Assembly (NCBI GenBank): GCA_963575745.1
Contig: CAUYUJ010021654.1
Location: 62,001 to 126,000 of the forward strand
From: Prorocentrum cordatum
Taxonomy: Eukaryota; Sar; Dinophyceae; Prorocentrales; Prorocentraceae
Direction: 5' to 3'
Length of the DNA: 64,000 bases
Every line of letters begins with the position of its first letter. Positions within the stretch are counted from its first letter, which is position 1. Below the pieces are notes generated by a model. The model worked only from the letters and a program-made list of their open reading frames with translations, did no database searches and was not told where the DNA came from. A program made the translations under genes and the position numbers. Positions 22,211-32,764 of the stretch are shown in pieces.

Positions 22211-22350
22211 GCGCGCGTTCCTCTGCTCGCAAAGTGACTACTCGCAGATGGCCTTCATCCACCGTGCGGGGTCTACGATAAATCACATCGAGGCAGGCAG
22301 GTTTCTTTCTGACGGTTGCGAGTAGGCACTTTGCGAGTAGTGGAACGCGC
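22211..22350 (+). mobile_element. Short element E13 with ~34-bp inverted ends
   Basis: The left arm 22211-22246 contains CTCGCAAAGTGACTACTCGC. The right arm 22317-22350 is its inverted partner with a few changes (GCGAGTAGGCACTTTGCGAG). Interior 70 bp. Only copy seen. Confidence 0.7.
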
Positions 22351-22543
22351 TCGGTGAAACATCCCAATCCTGGGGCGCGGAGCGCCCCAAGGGCGCCGCT
22401 GGAGGCGGCGCCGGCCGCTGGAGCCTCATCAGATCGGGGGGCCCCAGATGATCCGCACCAGAGGACACTCTGGCGAAGGGCCAGTCTTGCGCGTACTCCA
22501 CCTCCTCGCTCCAAAGGCAGTGCGCCCAGGGGGAAATGAAGAA

Positions 22544-22635
22544 GGCGGGCCTTCTCAGAAGGCTCGGAAGTTCCCCAGCCCTCTGAGAAGCTGTCTAAGC
22601 CTTCCCCGAAGACGAAGAACAAATCTCAGAAGGCC
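22544..22635 (+). mobile_element. Short element E11, copy 1
   Basis: It starts GGCGGGCCTTCTCAGAAGG and has inverted CTCAGAAGGCC near the end. Related copies: 41387-41507, 50545-50655, 55281-55378. Confidence 0.65.
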
Positions 22636-22654
22636 ATTGGTGCGGGCAAGATTC

Positions 22655-22830
22655 ATGTCCATATCCAGTGCCTCTTGGACTTGTTTGGAAGCGGCGCCAC
22701 AAGGCCGAGGCGCACTGGATATGGATAAAAATCGAGCCTCTAGGGGGCAAAGTTATCCATATCCAGTGCGCCTCGGGTTTCTTGGGAAGGGAGCCCGAAA
22801 CTCCCTACTGCAGTGGATATGGACAGAAGT
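22655..22830 (+). repeat. Two hairpins built on CCATATCCAGTGC
   Basis: GTCCATATCCAGTGC faces GCACTGGATATGG at 22655-22725, and the same pair recurs at 22755-22828. Confidence 0.8.
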
Positions 22831-23041
22831 ATGGCCCGCAATTGGGCCGTCTGAGAGCAATCGCCGCTTTCCGGGGCCTTCTCCTTCTCGCTTCTCCCCC
22901 CCTCTGCAGCCGCCGACCCACGGCCGCCTGGCAGGTCGGTGTGGACCAGGCGCGCCATCAGCTCCGGGAAGGAGGACCACCTGGCGCTCCGGGAGAGGGC
23001 CGCGGCAGCATCGGTCCGCGTGTGCCCTCGCCCTCCCTATT

Positions 23042-23272
23042 GGGCGCCCGAGTTATCCGGGGTAACTCGGGTCCCGGGTAACGCGGGTTTGGATTCCCGA
23101 AAAACGAACCCGAGTTAGCCCGGACCCGAGCTACCCCTGATGATTTGAGGCTCTGGACGCCCGACCGAGTTATCCAGGGTAACTCGGGCCCGGGGTAACT
23201 CGGGTTCGGAATCCCGAAAAGCGAACCCGAGCTAGCCCCGACCCGAGTTACCCCTGATGATTCGGGGCTCTG
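23042..23272 (+). mobile_element. Palindromic element E8, two units
   Basis: Each ~115-bp unit is a near-complete hairpin. GGGGTAACTCGGGT blocks on the left pair with ACCCGAGTTACCCC blocks on the right around a GATTCCCGAAAAA loop. Two-unit copies also lie at 39701-39884 and 46021-46239. Confidence 0.85.
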
Positions 23273-23330
23273 ACCCTCCCCTCGGGAGGAGGCAGAAGGG
23301 TGATGGGGAGAGGGCGACAGTCGGCCACAC

Positions 23331-23489
23331 GCAAGAGTGGCCCCGGGCAGGAACGACCTTTGGCGCGCGACCTCACAGAGGACCCGGGGTGGCCAGCGCA
23401 AGCCGCTGCTACCGCTTCGCCTTCAGCGATCGGGGAAGCCAATGGTGCCCGCACCGAAAGGTCACACTCCAGCGAAAGGTCACTCTTAC
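23331..23489 (+). mobile_element. Short element E16, copy 2
   Basis: GCAAGAGTGGCC ... GGTCACTCTTAC ends are inverted. The interior matches 46590-46757. Confidence 0.75.
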
Positions 23490-23598
23490 TTGTCGTCGAG
23501 ACAGAGCGCACAGGAAGATAAGGAGGCGGGCGGAGTCTGAGGGTTAGTTAGGCTGATGGCTGAGGACATGGAAGTCACGTTGATGCCAGGCTGCAGTA

Positions 23599-23757
23599 GG
23601 AGCTCGACCACAAGAGACCTTCCACAAGAAACCCAACCCTGAGACCCCATGACGTCCATTGATCTCTGGTGCGGGAAAGTTGCGCATCCCATCGCAAGAC
23701 CATCGAAACCCAAGAAACCCAGGGCACCCTGGAGGCAAGCAGGGTGTTTCTTGGCGT
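23599..23757 (+). repeat. Dispersed repeat E17, copy 2
   Basis: Matches 14275-14434 from GGAGCTCGACC to GCAAGCAGGGTG. Confidence 0.7.
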
Positions 23758-23999
23758 GGGCTCCACTCTACTGCCCCCCCATCCGAACGACCCGAGATGG
23801 GGGAGAGGGAGGTGTACAGAAACATCGAATTGCCTTGGGCCCATCCCGCCACTGTGCGTGGATTGCGGGTCAGAGTCCTCAAGGATGCTTCGTGTGGCCT
23901 CTTCGGAGCGCCCTCGGGGGCCTTTGTGGGGCAGGTCTGGAGCCCCTGAAGGGGAGGCCTCTTAGGGGCCTCCTGGGGCTTCCTGTACTCGGATCCCCT

Positions 24000-24097
24000 C
24001 GGGAGGAGGAGGAGGAGGAGGAGGAGGAGGAGGAGGAGGAGGAGGAGGAGGAGGAGGAGGAGCAGGAGGAGGAGGGAGGAGGGAGGAGGAGGAGGGA
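24000..24097 (+). repeat. (GGA)n array
   Basis: Almost pure GGA, with AGCAGGAGG breaks at the end. Confidence 0.95.
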
Positions 24098-24290
24098 TGC
24101 TTCGTGGGGTCTCTTCGTGGGTGCTTCTTGGCATGGGCCTCCACTGCACGCCGCACCGCCGGGCCCTCGCCCCGCGGGGCCGCGGACGGCAGCACGCCCG
24201 GCCCACGGGGCCAGGCACCGGGCCGGCGCGGACCAGCACGGGGCACCGCGTCTCCGCCCGAGGCCTCTCCAAGGGCTCCCAGCTTCGCGC

Positions 24291-24321
24291 TTCGAGCTGC
24301 GCGAAGCGCGAAGTGCGGACA
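24291..24321. repeat. Perfect 12-bp-arm hairpin
   Basis: CTTCGCGCTTCG and CGAAGCGCGAAG are separated by 7 bp. GCGAAGCGCGAA recurs at about 24391. Confidence 0.7.
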
Positions 24322-24455
24322 ACTTCGCGCTCTCGCGCCGCCTCCCAGGGGGGAAGAGGAGGACGAGGAGGAATCGGAGCCGAACCGCGAAGCGCGAATA
24401 ACTTCGCACCCTCGAGGGCGCCCTTGCCTCCCCAGGCCGTGGGGCAAGGCCCCCA

Positions 24456-24583
24456 GCTGACCATCACCATCACCATCACCAATGACCAGCATCGTCATGA
24501 TCATCATTATCAGCATCATCATCATCTTCATCATCTACATCATCATCATCACCACCACCATCACCACCATCACCATCACCAAT

Positions 24584-24648
<65 letters not shown>

Positions 24649-24790
24649 CCATCACCATCATCATCGTCACCATCACCATCACCATCATCATCACCATCGC
24701 CATCGCCATCAGCATCATCAGCATCATCAGCATCATCAGCATCATCAGCATCATCAGCATCATCAGCATCATCACCATCATCACGGCACG
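24456..24790 (+). repeat. ATC/ACC triplet array
   Basis: ATCACC units, pure (ATC)n at about 24590-24645, then seven AGCATC ATC units at 24706-24770. Confidence 0.95.
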
Positions 24791-25990
24791 GACATGGCGA
24801 ACGAGCTCCAGCCTCAGGGCCAAGTCCAACCGTGGCGACGCAGAATCGCGAGGTGGCTGGGATGCGGGGGAGGAGGGGGAAGACGAGGGCGGCTCCTCCC
24901 CGTCGTCTGCACCCACCAGCCCCCGTCCATCCCCCTTTTTTGTCCTGCTCGGCCGCACGTCGGCTGTTTTCCCTGCGGTGGCCACCGGAGCAGGTGGGGC
25001 ATGCGCGCGTAGTCCTGCCGACCCCTGCTGAAAGGTCATTGGGCGTCGGCTCCGGTCGGCGCCCCCTCGTCCGCATTATGTTCCTCTGCCTCCTCCACCT
25101 CCACCTCTTCCTCCTCCATCTCCTCCTCCTCCTTCTATTCCTCCGCCCCTCCTCCTCCAGCTGGTATTGCTCTTCATGCCCTTCTCTCCCCTCTCTCTCC
25201 TCCACCTCCTGCTTCTCCTCCTTCATACATCCGTCCACCTCCTCAACCCTCCTCCATACCCTCCTCATTCAACATGCTCCTCCTCCTACATACCCTCCTA
25301 CATGCCCCTCCACCCCCCAAACGTCCCAGCAGGCGAACCGTTAACCACGCGACGGATGTCCCGATACCTCACAATGCTGGGGCGACATCGCAGCTAGATC
25401 GAAGCTGCAATGAGGCCACGTGAGACCTACACCGCAGCTACACCGCGGCGGTCTACGCTCGTCGCAGCCACAGCGTCAATATCTCACTGCAGCTGTGCTG
25501 CATCACCCCTCAACGAATCACCCCTCAACACATCACTGCATCGGCTATGCACCACAACGACATCGAGGCCCACGCGAAGTTCAGGGCAGCCCCCCAACGG
25601 CGCCACGATGCACGGCCCCCTCCAGTGGGGAGAATCCCTGCACGTTGCCGACCCATCAGCCGACACTCTCGCGCTTTTCCAACCACTCGGGCCGAAGAGA
25701 CGTGGGATGAACCCACTACGAGCAGCGGCGCGTGTACAACAGCACGCAGCTGGCCCGAAAAGGCAGGCTCTAAGCATCCCAGGCGCTGTGGAATGAGAGT
25801 GTGAACGTGGAGCGTGCACCTGGTACCGCATGAGCCACATCCGCACACATGTGTCCCAACCATGCTGTGGTGTTGGGTACTCTGAAGAGACAACGAACCG
25901 CGTCACTGACCTCACTTCCGCCCTCCTCCCCCATCCTCCTACTCCAGCTCCTCCTCCTCCTCCTCCTCCTCCTGATGCTCCTCCTCATCC
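24791..25990. other. Mixed sequence with pyrimidine-rich tracts, no gene seen
   Basis: C/T-rich tracts lie at about 25081-25330 and 25918-25995 (CTC units). The rest shows no supported feature. Confidence 0.4.
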
Positions 25991-26065
25991 TCCTTATCCA
26001 TCCGCATCACCGTTATCTGCATTAGCACTGGCCCAAACGACATCGGTATCTTGCTAACCTGGAAT

Positions 26066-26131
26066 GATGATGATCACCATCATCATCACCATCACCATCA
26101 CCATCACCATCACCATCACCATCACCATCAC

Positions 26132-26201
<70 letters not shown>

Positions 26202-26906
26202 GTCATCGTCATCAACATCATCATCGCCATCACCACTACCATCATCATCAACATTACCATACTCATCATCATCAACATCAACAACAGCCTTATCATCATC
26301 GTCATCGTCATCATCATCAGCATCATCCGCAACACCACCATCATATCAACATCTACATCAACATACACAGGATCAGCATCAGCATCCTCAACCTCATCTT
26401 CGACCTCATCCTCATCCTTCACATCATACTAATCCTCATCATCACCCTCATCATCGTCGTCATCGTCGTCAACGTCGTCGCTATAATCGGTGGATTCAGC
26501 ACCCTGATGGTCATCATCATCATAATCACCACCATCGGCAACATCATATCCATCACCATCAACAGCATCAACATCATCATCTACATCATGGCATGTATGA
26601 GCATCACGACCATCATCATTAACCTCATCGTCATCATATGTACCCTCATCATCATCACCATCATCATCATCTTCATCATCATCTTCTTCAGCATTCTCAG
26701 TATCATCACCTTCAGCGTGATCACGATCATGATCATGAGCTTGATCATGGTCATGATCATCATCACCACCGCCATCACCATCACGCTTAACATCATGACC
26801 AACACCACCATGATCAGCAACATGATCCTCCTCCTCCCCATCATCATCATCAGCATCATCGTCATCATTATCATGATCACCATAATCCCACCACAATCAT
26901 GATAAG

Positions 26907-26973
<67 letters not shown>

Positions 26974-27175
26974 TCTATCCTCCTCCTCCTCCTCATCCTC
27001 ATTGTCATGATCCTCATCCTCATCCTCATCATCAGCATCATCATCAACATCTTCATCATCATCAATCCAATCGTCGTTATCATCATAAACATCACCATCA
27101 TCGTGATCAACAACATAATCAACGTCAATATCAACATCAACACCATCATCATCACCAATCACATCAGCATTATAA
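26066..27175 (+). repeat. 1.1-kb ATC-type triplet array
   Basis: (CACCAT)n at 26080-26130, pure (ATC)n at 26130-26200 and 26905-26970, degenerate ATC elsewhere. Confidence 0.95.
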
Positions 27176-27204
27176 TCACACGCTGCATGGGCTCTCAGGG
27201 AGCT

Positions 27205-27440
27205 CCGCCGAAGGCCCCCATTGCGCAAGTCACATGGTGGCGTCGCACCCGTGTCGCTACACCTCTTACACGTTCCGTGCCTCCATAAGAGAACTCCACC
27301 GGCGGCTCCAGTGTCGCAGTGAGCGTGGTGGCGTCGAGCCCATTTCGGCACACCCCTCACACGCTTCGTGACCCCACAGGAAGCTCTACGAAATTCCCAA
27401 GTTGCCCCAGTGGTGCAGTTCGCATGGTGGCGTCGGCCTC
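27205..27440 (-). repeat. Family H (~92-bp unit), inverted copies
   Basis: On the minus strand the units read GTCACGAAGCGTGTGAGGGG, matching the plus-strand array at 57718-58465. Two to three units. Confidence 0.7.
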
Positions 27441-27450
27441 ATGACGGCAC

Positions 27451-28123
27451 TGAAGGGGCTCCAGGGCACACAAATAAATACACACAAATAAAACCAACAG
27501 GGCCCCAAGACAGCCCAAGAGGCCTCCAAGACGCCCCAAGGGCCTTCCAAGAGGCCTCCGAAGAGGGCCCCAAGAGGCCAAAATCGTTGAATTTCATTGT
27601 TTTTTCTATGTTTTTTGCGTTCTGGCTTTTTCGGCTTCGGGACGCTCCAAGACGGCCCAAGAGGCTCCCAATACCACTCCAAGACGGCCCACGAGGCTCC
27701 CAAGACGGCCCCGGAACGGCCCAGGAGGGCCCCCAAGACGGCCCAAGTGCCGCCCAAGACGGACCAAGAGGCCCCAAGACGGGCCGGGCCCAAGAGGGGC
27801 TCAAGAGGGGAACCGAGAACTGAAAAATCGAGCCCTCCGCCCCAGAAGGCGCCCAGGAGGCTCCAAAAAGGCCCCAAGAGGCCCCCAAGAGGCCCCCAAG
27901 ACGCCCCAAGAGGCGCCCAAGAGGCCCAGAAGAGGCCCCAAGAGGCCCCAAAACGGCCCCCAAGAGGCCCCAAAACTCGGCTAGCCCACAACGGTGCGAC
28001 AATATGGGCCGGCGGAATGAGCGAAGCGATTAAATAAATACACACAAATAAAAACAGTCCCCATATTTTCCTATATTTTCTGGGAGATTGATGATTAATT
28101 GTGTCTGTGTTTTTTTCCCTCCT
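27451..28123 (+). mobile_element. Short element E1, copy 3, interrupted by family G
   Basis: GACGGCAC flanks both ends (27443-27450 and 28124-28131), an 8-bp target duplication. E1 sequence runs to 27493 and resumes at 28032. The 538 bp between is a family G repeat, flanked by the duplicated E1 segment 27472-27493 = 28032-28053. Confidence 0.9.
27494..28031 (+). mobile_element. Family G repeat inserted in E1 with 22-bp target duplication
   Basis: It consists of arrays of GGCCCCAAGA(C/G)GGCC, an AT-rich core at about 27580-27650 ('TTTTTCTATGTTTTTTGCG'), a second array, and a unique 3-prime end, GCGGAATGAGCGAAGCGAT. A perfect 22-bp direct repeat of E1 sequence flanks it. Five other E1 copies lack the insert, so the empty site is known. 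The target-duplication length suits target-primed retroposition; no coding capacity. Confidence 0.85.
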
Positions 28124-28131
28124 GACGGCAC

Positions 28132-28249
28132 ACCCGTCACGCACTTCGTGGCCCCACGGGGAGTTCCATCGAAGGCTCGGCACGGCGGCGTCGCGCCCAC
28201 TGCGGCATGACCCCCTATAGCACGCTTCGTGGCCCAGCAAGGGGCTCTA
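28132..28249 (-). repeat. Family H fragment
   Basis: Minus strand: CACGAAGCGTGCTATAGGGG and CACGAAGTGCGTGACGGG, variants of the 92-bp unit. Confidence 0.6.
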
Positions 28250-28990
28250 TAGAGGAAGAGGAGGAGGAGGAGGAGGAGCAGGAGGAGGAGGAAGAGGAGG
28301 CGGACGAGGAGGAGGAAGGCCTGGAGGAGGAGGAGGAGGAGGAGGAGGAGGAGGAGGAGGAGGAGGAGGAGGAGGAGGAGGAGGAGGAGGAGGAGGGCCT
28401 GGAGGGGAGGAGGAGGAGGAGGAGGAGGAGGAGAGGTGGAGGAGGAGGAGGAGGAGGGGAGGAGGAGGAGGGGAGAGGAGGAGGAGGAGGAGGAGGAGGA
28501 GGGGGTAGCAGCAGGCAGAGCCAGTCGGCAGAGCTGATCGCGTCGAAGAAGGGACAACGCCATAACCAAAAACTTGTGGCGCTCCGCGCGGATCTCGTGG
28601 ATCCGCGCCAGGGGCGCGCCGGAGGCGCCCCAGCGCGGATCCAAGAGATCTGCGCGGAGCGCCGAAAGCTCATGTTTTATGGCGTTGTCCCTTCTTCGAC
28701 GCGAGCAGCTCTGCCGACTGGACCTGCCTGCTGCTCCCCCCTCCTCCTCCCTCCTCCTCCTCCTCCTCCTCCTCCTCCTCCTCCTCCTCCTCCTCCTCCT
28801 CCTCCTCCTCCTCCTCCTCCTCCTCCTCTCCTCCAGGCCCTCCTCCTCCTTCCTCCTCCTCCTCCTCCTCCTCCTCCTCTCCTCCTCCTCCTCCTCCTCT
28901 CTCCTCCTCCTCCTCCTCCTCCCCTCCTCCTCCTCCTCCTCCCTCCTCCTCCTCCTCCTCCTCCTCCTCCTCCTCCTCCTCCGCCTCCTC
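28250..28990. repeat. 740-bp palindrome: (GAG)n, inverted core, (CTC)n
   Basis: The core arms 28502-28610 and 28625-28740 are inverted copies (for example GACAACGCCATAA... against TTATGGCGTTGTC) around GGCGCGCCGGAGGCGCC. GAG triplets on the left are mirrored by CTC triplets on the right, so the whole block can fold back on itself. Confidence 0.9.
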
Positions 28991-29334
28991 CTCCCGCCAA
29001 GGCTCCGCCAGAGGGCCTCTGGCGAGCGCGAGCCCGTGGCCCCACCACGGGCTCGCTCTCGGCCCTGCCTGGGGGGAGGGGGGGGCCCGGCGGCCGGCGC
29101 GAACCGCTCGCCATCCGTCAGGGAGGACCACCACCGCAGCTCCCACACCTCGGCGTCCTCCGCGAGGGGGGGCCGGGGGCAGCCATACAGGGTCGACCCT
29201 GCCAGATCAAGGGGACCCTCGCGGCGAGCCGAACGTCGAACTTCGACCCGAGCCTCCCCCTTACCGGTTTGGAACGATCCCCATCCCCATGCTTGGGGCA
29301 ACCACACAGGACAGCGTTTCATACATAGGATTTT
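28991..29334. other. GC-rich DNA with a hairpin at 29012-29075
   Basis: CCAGAGGGCCTCTGG and GAGCGCGAGCCCGTGG...CCACGGGCTCGCTCTC inverted motifs. Nothing else recognised. Confidence 0.6.
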
Positions 29335-29452
29335 CAATACGTGATTCATTTATGAATTAATTTATGCTCTGAGTTCATCGTTGCTTTTGATGCTAAATCC
29401 CAGCATTTTTCATACATGATCCGCACGCGGAGCATGCATTAAAAACGGCACT
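29335..29452 (+). repeat. AT-rich dispersed repeat E19, copy 1
   Basis: Shares TTCATCGTTG, ATGATCCGCA-GCGGAGCATG and AAACGGCACTG with 57496-57614. Confidence 0.75.
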
Positions 29453-29457
29453 GTCGG

Positions 29458-29968
29458 GTCGACCCTGCCAGAGCAAGGGTACCCTCGTGTCCTGTGTCTT
29501 GCGACCCCTGCCTCCTGCATACTTCTGTGGCAACGTGGCCCTCGCAAGGGTCTCGCGCCCTCTCGCGTGTCCTCTCCAATCAAGTCCGACGTAGGGATCA
29601 GTTCGAGACTGGTTTAGGGGAAAAAAAGGCATCAGCATAAAAACTCGGAGGTCCGCGAGGATTTCTCGGATCGGCGCTGGGGCTCCCCGGCGGCGCCTCC
29701 GGCGCCGCCCCTGGCGCGCTCCGCGCGCCAGGGAGGGGGGTCCAACGCCGATCCGAGAAATCCGCGCGGACCTCCGAGTTTTTATGTTTATGCCACTTTT
29801 TGTTCCCCTAAACCAGCCTCGAACTGATCCCTACAGTCGGACTTGATTGGAGAGGACACGCGAGAGGACACGAGACCCTTGCGAGGGCCACGTTGCCACA
29901 GAAATGTGCAGGAGGCATGGGTCGAAGACACAGGACACGAGGGTACCCTTGATCGGGCAGGGTCGACC
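29458..29968. repeat. 511-bp near-perfect palindrome
   Basis: Left arm 29458-29690 and right arm 29735-29968 are inverted copies over about 233 bp, with few mismatches and small indels. Examples are GGCAACGTGGCCCTCGCAAG against CTTGCGAGGGCCACGTTGCC. The 44-bp centre is itself GC-rich and palindromic (GGCGCCTCCGGCGCC). Outer ends are GGGTCGACCCTGCC and GGCAGGGTCGACC. Each arm contains an E2-type end (AACCAGCCTCGAACTGATCC). Confidence 0.95.
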
Positions 29969-29973
29969 TACTA

Positions 29974-30120
29974 AACCGGGCCGCCTGTATCCCTAAGATG
30001 GGCAAGCCAAAGGCAATGACAATCGTAGAGATAGGCCCTCAGAAACGGAGGGAAGCCTTGAGATCGGTATCGAGGCAAGGCGATGCCAAACATAGGGATG
30101 GGGATCTGCTCCAAACTGAA
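29974..30120 (+). mobile_element. Short element E2, partial copy
   Basis: 'TATCCCTAAGATGGGC', 'GATAGGCCCTCAGAAAC' and 'ATAGGGATGGGGAT' match E2 at 41741. The left end is lost or lies inside the adjoining palindrome. Confidence 0.65.
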
Positions 30121-30204
30121 AAGGGGGAGGCTCGGTTCGAAGTTCGAAAGTCGGCTCGCCACGAAGGTGCTCACCGAGGGAACAGCAGCTGGGGGTTGCA
30201 GGAC

Positions 30205-30332
30205 TTGCCATCGCTCGGACGTCCATTTCCTGTGCATTTTCCGGTTTCGTGCGTGTGTTTTTGCTCGATGGTCCAGGATGGTCCTCGATGGCTCTCGCCG
30301 AGAAAAAATGCACACGTCCGAGCGATGCCAAG
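30205..30332 (+). mobile_element. Short element E5, copy 1
   Basis: CCATCGCTCGGACGT at the left and ACGTCCGAGCGATGCC at the right form inverted ends. Interior 'TTTCGTGCGTG' and 'GATGGTCCTCGATGG'. Five copies in the window, all in this orientation. Confidence 0.85.
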
Positions 30333-30785
30333 GGGAGGGGGCGTTCCGTGGACACGATGGCACAAGGGTACAGGAGGAAGGGGAAGGAGGAGCAGCAGGA
30401 GGGAGGAGCTAGAGGGAAAGCGTGAGGAGGGGAGGGAGGGGAAAGATGGGATGGGGGAGTGAAGCTGGAGGAGAGACGTGGTACGGAAGGAAAGAGAGAA
30501 AGGGAGGACGGAGGTAGACTGGAGACCGCGACCGCAATCCCCAAAACCCGGAATTCTTTGTGTGAGGGTGCGACAGGGAAGGAGGAGGGAGGAAGAGGAG
30601 TGAGAAACTGGAGGCGAGGACCACCACGGCCGCGGGCGAGAGCGGCCGCTAATCACGGAGCCCCGGGCCCTTGTCCCTCCGAGGCGCCCCGGGGCCTCCC
30701 GTGAGGCAGCAGAAGATGCCGGGTGTGCAGAGGCGCGTGCGGGGTGGACGGGTGGAGGACTGAGATGACGAGCAGCCGATGTTAT
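30333..30785. other. Purine-rich mixed sequence, nothing called
   Basis: GGAGG/GAAAG-rich to about 30600. No gene. Confidence 0.4.
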
Positions 30786-30974
30786 GTCGGGCGTGTCCCA
30801 CTACAGGGAGATTTTCGACGAAAAATAAAAATACCCCAAAACTGCTTCAAAAAGGTAAAACACATAGTCCAAAAATAATAGTCTCCGGACTATGTGTGGG
30901 CTATTGTTTGGCTGTTTTTTGGGGGTATGTTTTATTTTTCGTCGAAAATCTCCCTGTATGGGGACACGCCCGAC
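30786..30974 (+). mobile_element. MITE-like element E4, complete copy with ~45-bp inverted repeats
   Basis: GTCGGGCGTGTCCC and TACAGGGAGATTTTCGACGA at the left are repeated inverted at the right with almost no change. The AT-rich middle holds inverted ACACATAGTCC/GGACTATGTGT. Flanks here and at 35370 and 49095 contain TTAA or TTAT next to the GTCGGGC end, so a TTAA target is possible. Confidence 0.9.
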
Positions 30975-32221
30975 TTAAAGCTGATGGGAGGCAGAGGATG
31001 AGATCAGGCAGCGCAGGGCAGAGAAGGGCTAGGACCGAGGCCGATGCGGCGGGGTGCACACGTCGCGGTTCTTGCGTCCCGCCGCGGCGCCTGCCTTGCC
31101 GCCTCCTCCCCTGGCGAGCTGGTACGCCCTGGCTGCTCGCAAGCTTGCGCAGCTCGCAGGGCGAGCGAGCATGTGATCCGGAGGCCTGACCCCCGAGAAG
31201 CAAACTGTACCTGCGCGTGGGCCCGAACACAGTGGTGCTGTGGTCCTTGGTGACCTAGTGCAGCAGAGGCCGTGATAGGTCCCCACGCCGTTGTCGAGAC
31301 TACTGGTCGGCGACAGGTGGGAAGCAAGGCAGAGTGAGGATAACCAAGGGCCAGGCTGAGGCTAGTGTCCCCGAAGCGGCCCAACAGATGCACCCAACTG
31401 GCCCCCTTCGGTGTCCGAAATGCCTCCAAGAAGCCCCCGAGAGGCCTCCCACGAGGTCCCAACGAACATCCAATAGGTCTCATGCCCACAACCCAGGCAC
31501 GGTGCCGGGATGAGCCGAAGGCCATTCGATAAAGAGCAGGGAGCCTCTAAGAACAACACGCAGCTGAGAAAACACCAATTCTTCATCCAGTCCAGAATCC
31601 GCTCGATGTCGGCGCAGAGGCATTCCTTCTGGAGACCATTATGACGTCGAGCCGAGTCCCGCAACGCCGAAATGGGATTGGGATTGCTATTTTGGTGCCG
31701 TCCCTCCGCAGTCGCTCTCGCGAGCGCCAGGACACAGCCCGCTCGGGACGGGGGCAAGGATAAGTCATGACCTGCCCTCGGGGGACTGGGGAGGCGAGAA
31801 AAAAAACGAACGCACCACCACAGCGGACAGCTGTCCGGGCCTCCTGTAGACATACAGACATGCATTGGAACTGCGAGATATACAACAAATTATGAAACTG
31901 TGCAACACACCAAAAGTCCTAACGGAGACAGAGATGAGGAGGAGATCCTGATTGTAAATGTCGGCGAAGGGTTGATGAGGAGAGAGAAGGGAAGAAGGAT
32001 GAAAGGCCCTCGGCCGCCTAAAGTGAGGCCGAAGATGGAAGTACATGGCCCATGGCGAAGGGCCCGGATGGGCCGAGAGGCCAGGATGCAAGGGTACCCT
32101 TGGAAATATGCTCATCCTTACATCCCTATTTGAGGCACGAAGGCACGGCAGAGGATGATGGAGGGGCGGCATCCCCTTCTTGACAAGGTACCCGTCGGTA
32201 GGAAGGAGTGGGTAGAAGAAT
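30975..32221. other. 1.2 kb without gene; short GGCC-type tract at 31365-31460
   Basis: The tract at 31365-31460 resembles family G units in degraded form. The rest shows no supported feature on either strand. Confidence 0.35.
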
Positions 32222-32340
32222 CAAGTAGGAAGGCGGTGAAGTAGATTGGGCTTCCGCCCGCCCCCACGAGAGGAAGGGAGAAGGGAAACCACTCGACGCT
32301 TGACGTAGGAAGGCGGCTAAAGTAGATCGGGATTTGGGCA
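32222..32340 (+). mobile_element. Short element E15, copy 1 (internal dimer)
   Basis: Two units of TAGGAAGGCGG...AGTAGATTGGG. The same dimer lies at 60961-61078. Confidence 0.7.
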
Positions 32341-32504
32341 ACCAGTATGAGAAGGACGCACGATAAGGATGCAAGGGCCTTGGAACGCCATGTCGACACT
32401 TTGCGAGCGGGGCACCGCAAGCTAAAGCGGCCAAGGGCCGAAGGGGAATGATATGAAGGGTAACCTTAGAAAGCCGCTCATACTTACGATGCGGATTGAC
32501 TGTG
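32341..32504 (+). mobile_element. Short element E18, copy 1
   Basis: Shares ACGCACGATAAGGATGCAAG and the right end TTACGATGCGG-T-GACTGT with 54474-54650. Confidence 0.7.
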
Positions 32505-32661
32505 TGACGTGAGTGGTGTGGCGAGCTTCCTCTTCCAACCCCCTTTCTCCCCCTTCAGGGGGGGGCTTATCACTGTTCCCATTGAATAGACACCCCCTCG
32601 CGCAGTCGACCGGCAGCAAACCAGGACCCATGCCAACACCCCCGCCCCACCGTTCTATCAG

Positions 32662-32704
32662 GTCGGGCCTGTCCCCCTACAGGGGAATTTTGGACGAAAA
32701 TCTG
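32662..32704 (+). mobile_element. E4 left-end fragment
   Basis: GTCGGGCCTGTCCCCCTACA then GGGGAATTTTGGACGAAAAT. Confidence 0.7.
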
Positions 32705-32764
32705 CCGATCCGGCGTGTGAGTTTAAAGAATATACGCTGAAGCTCTGCTTCAGCATGAGCTTTC

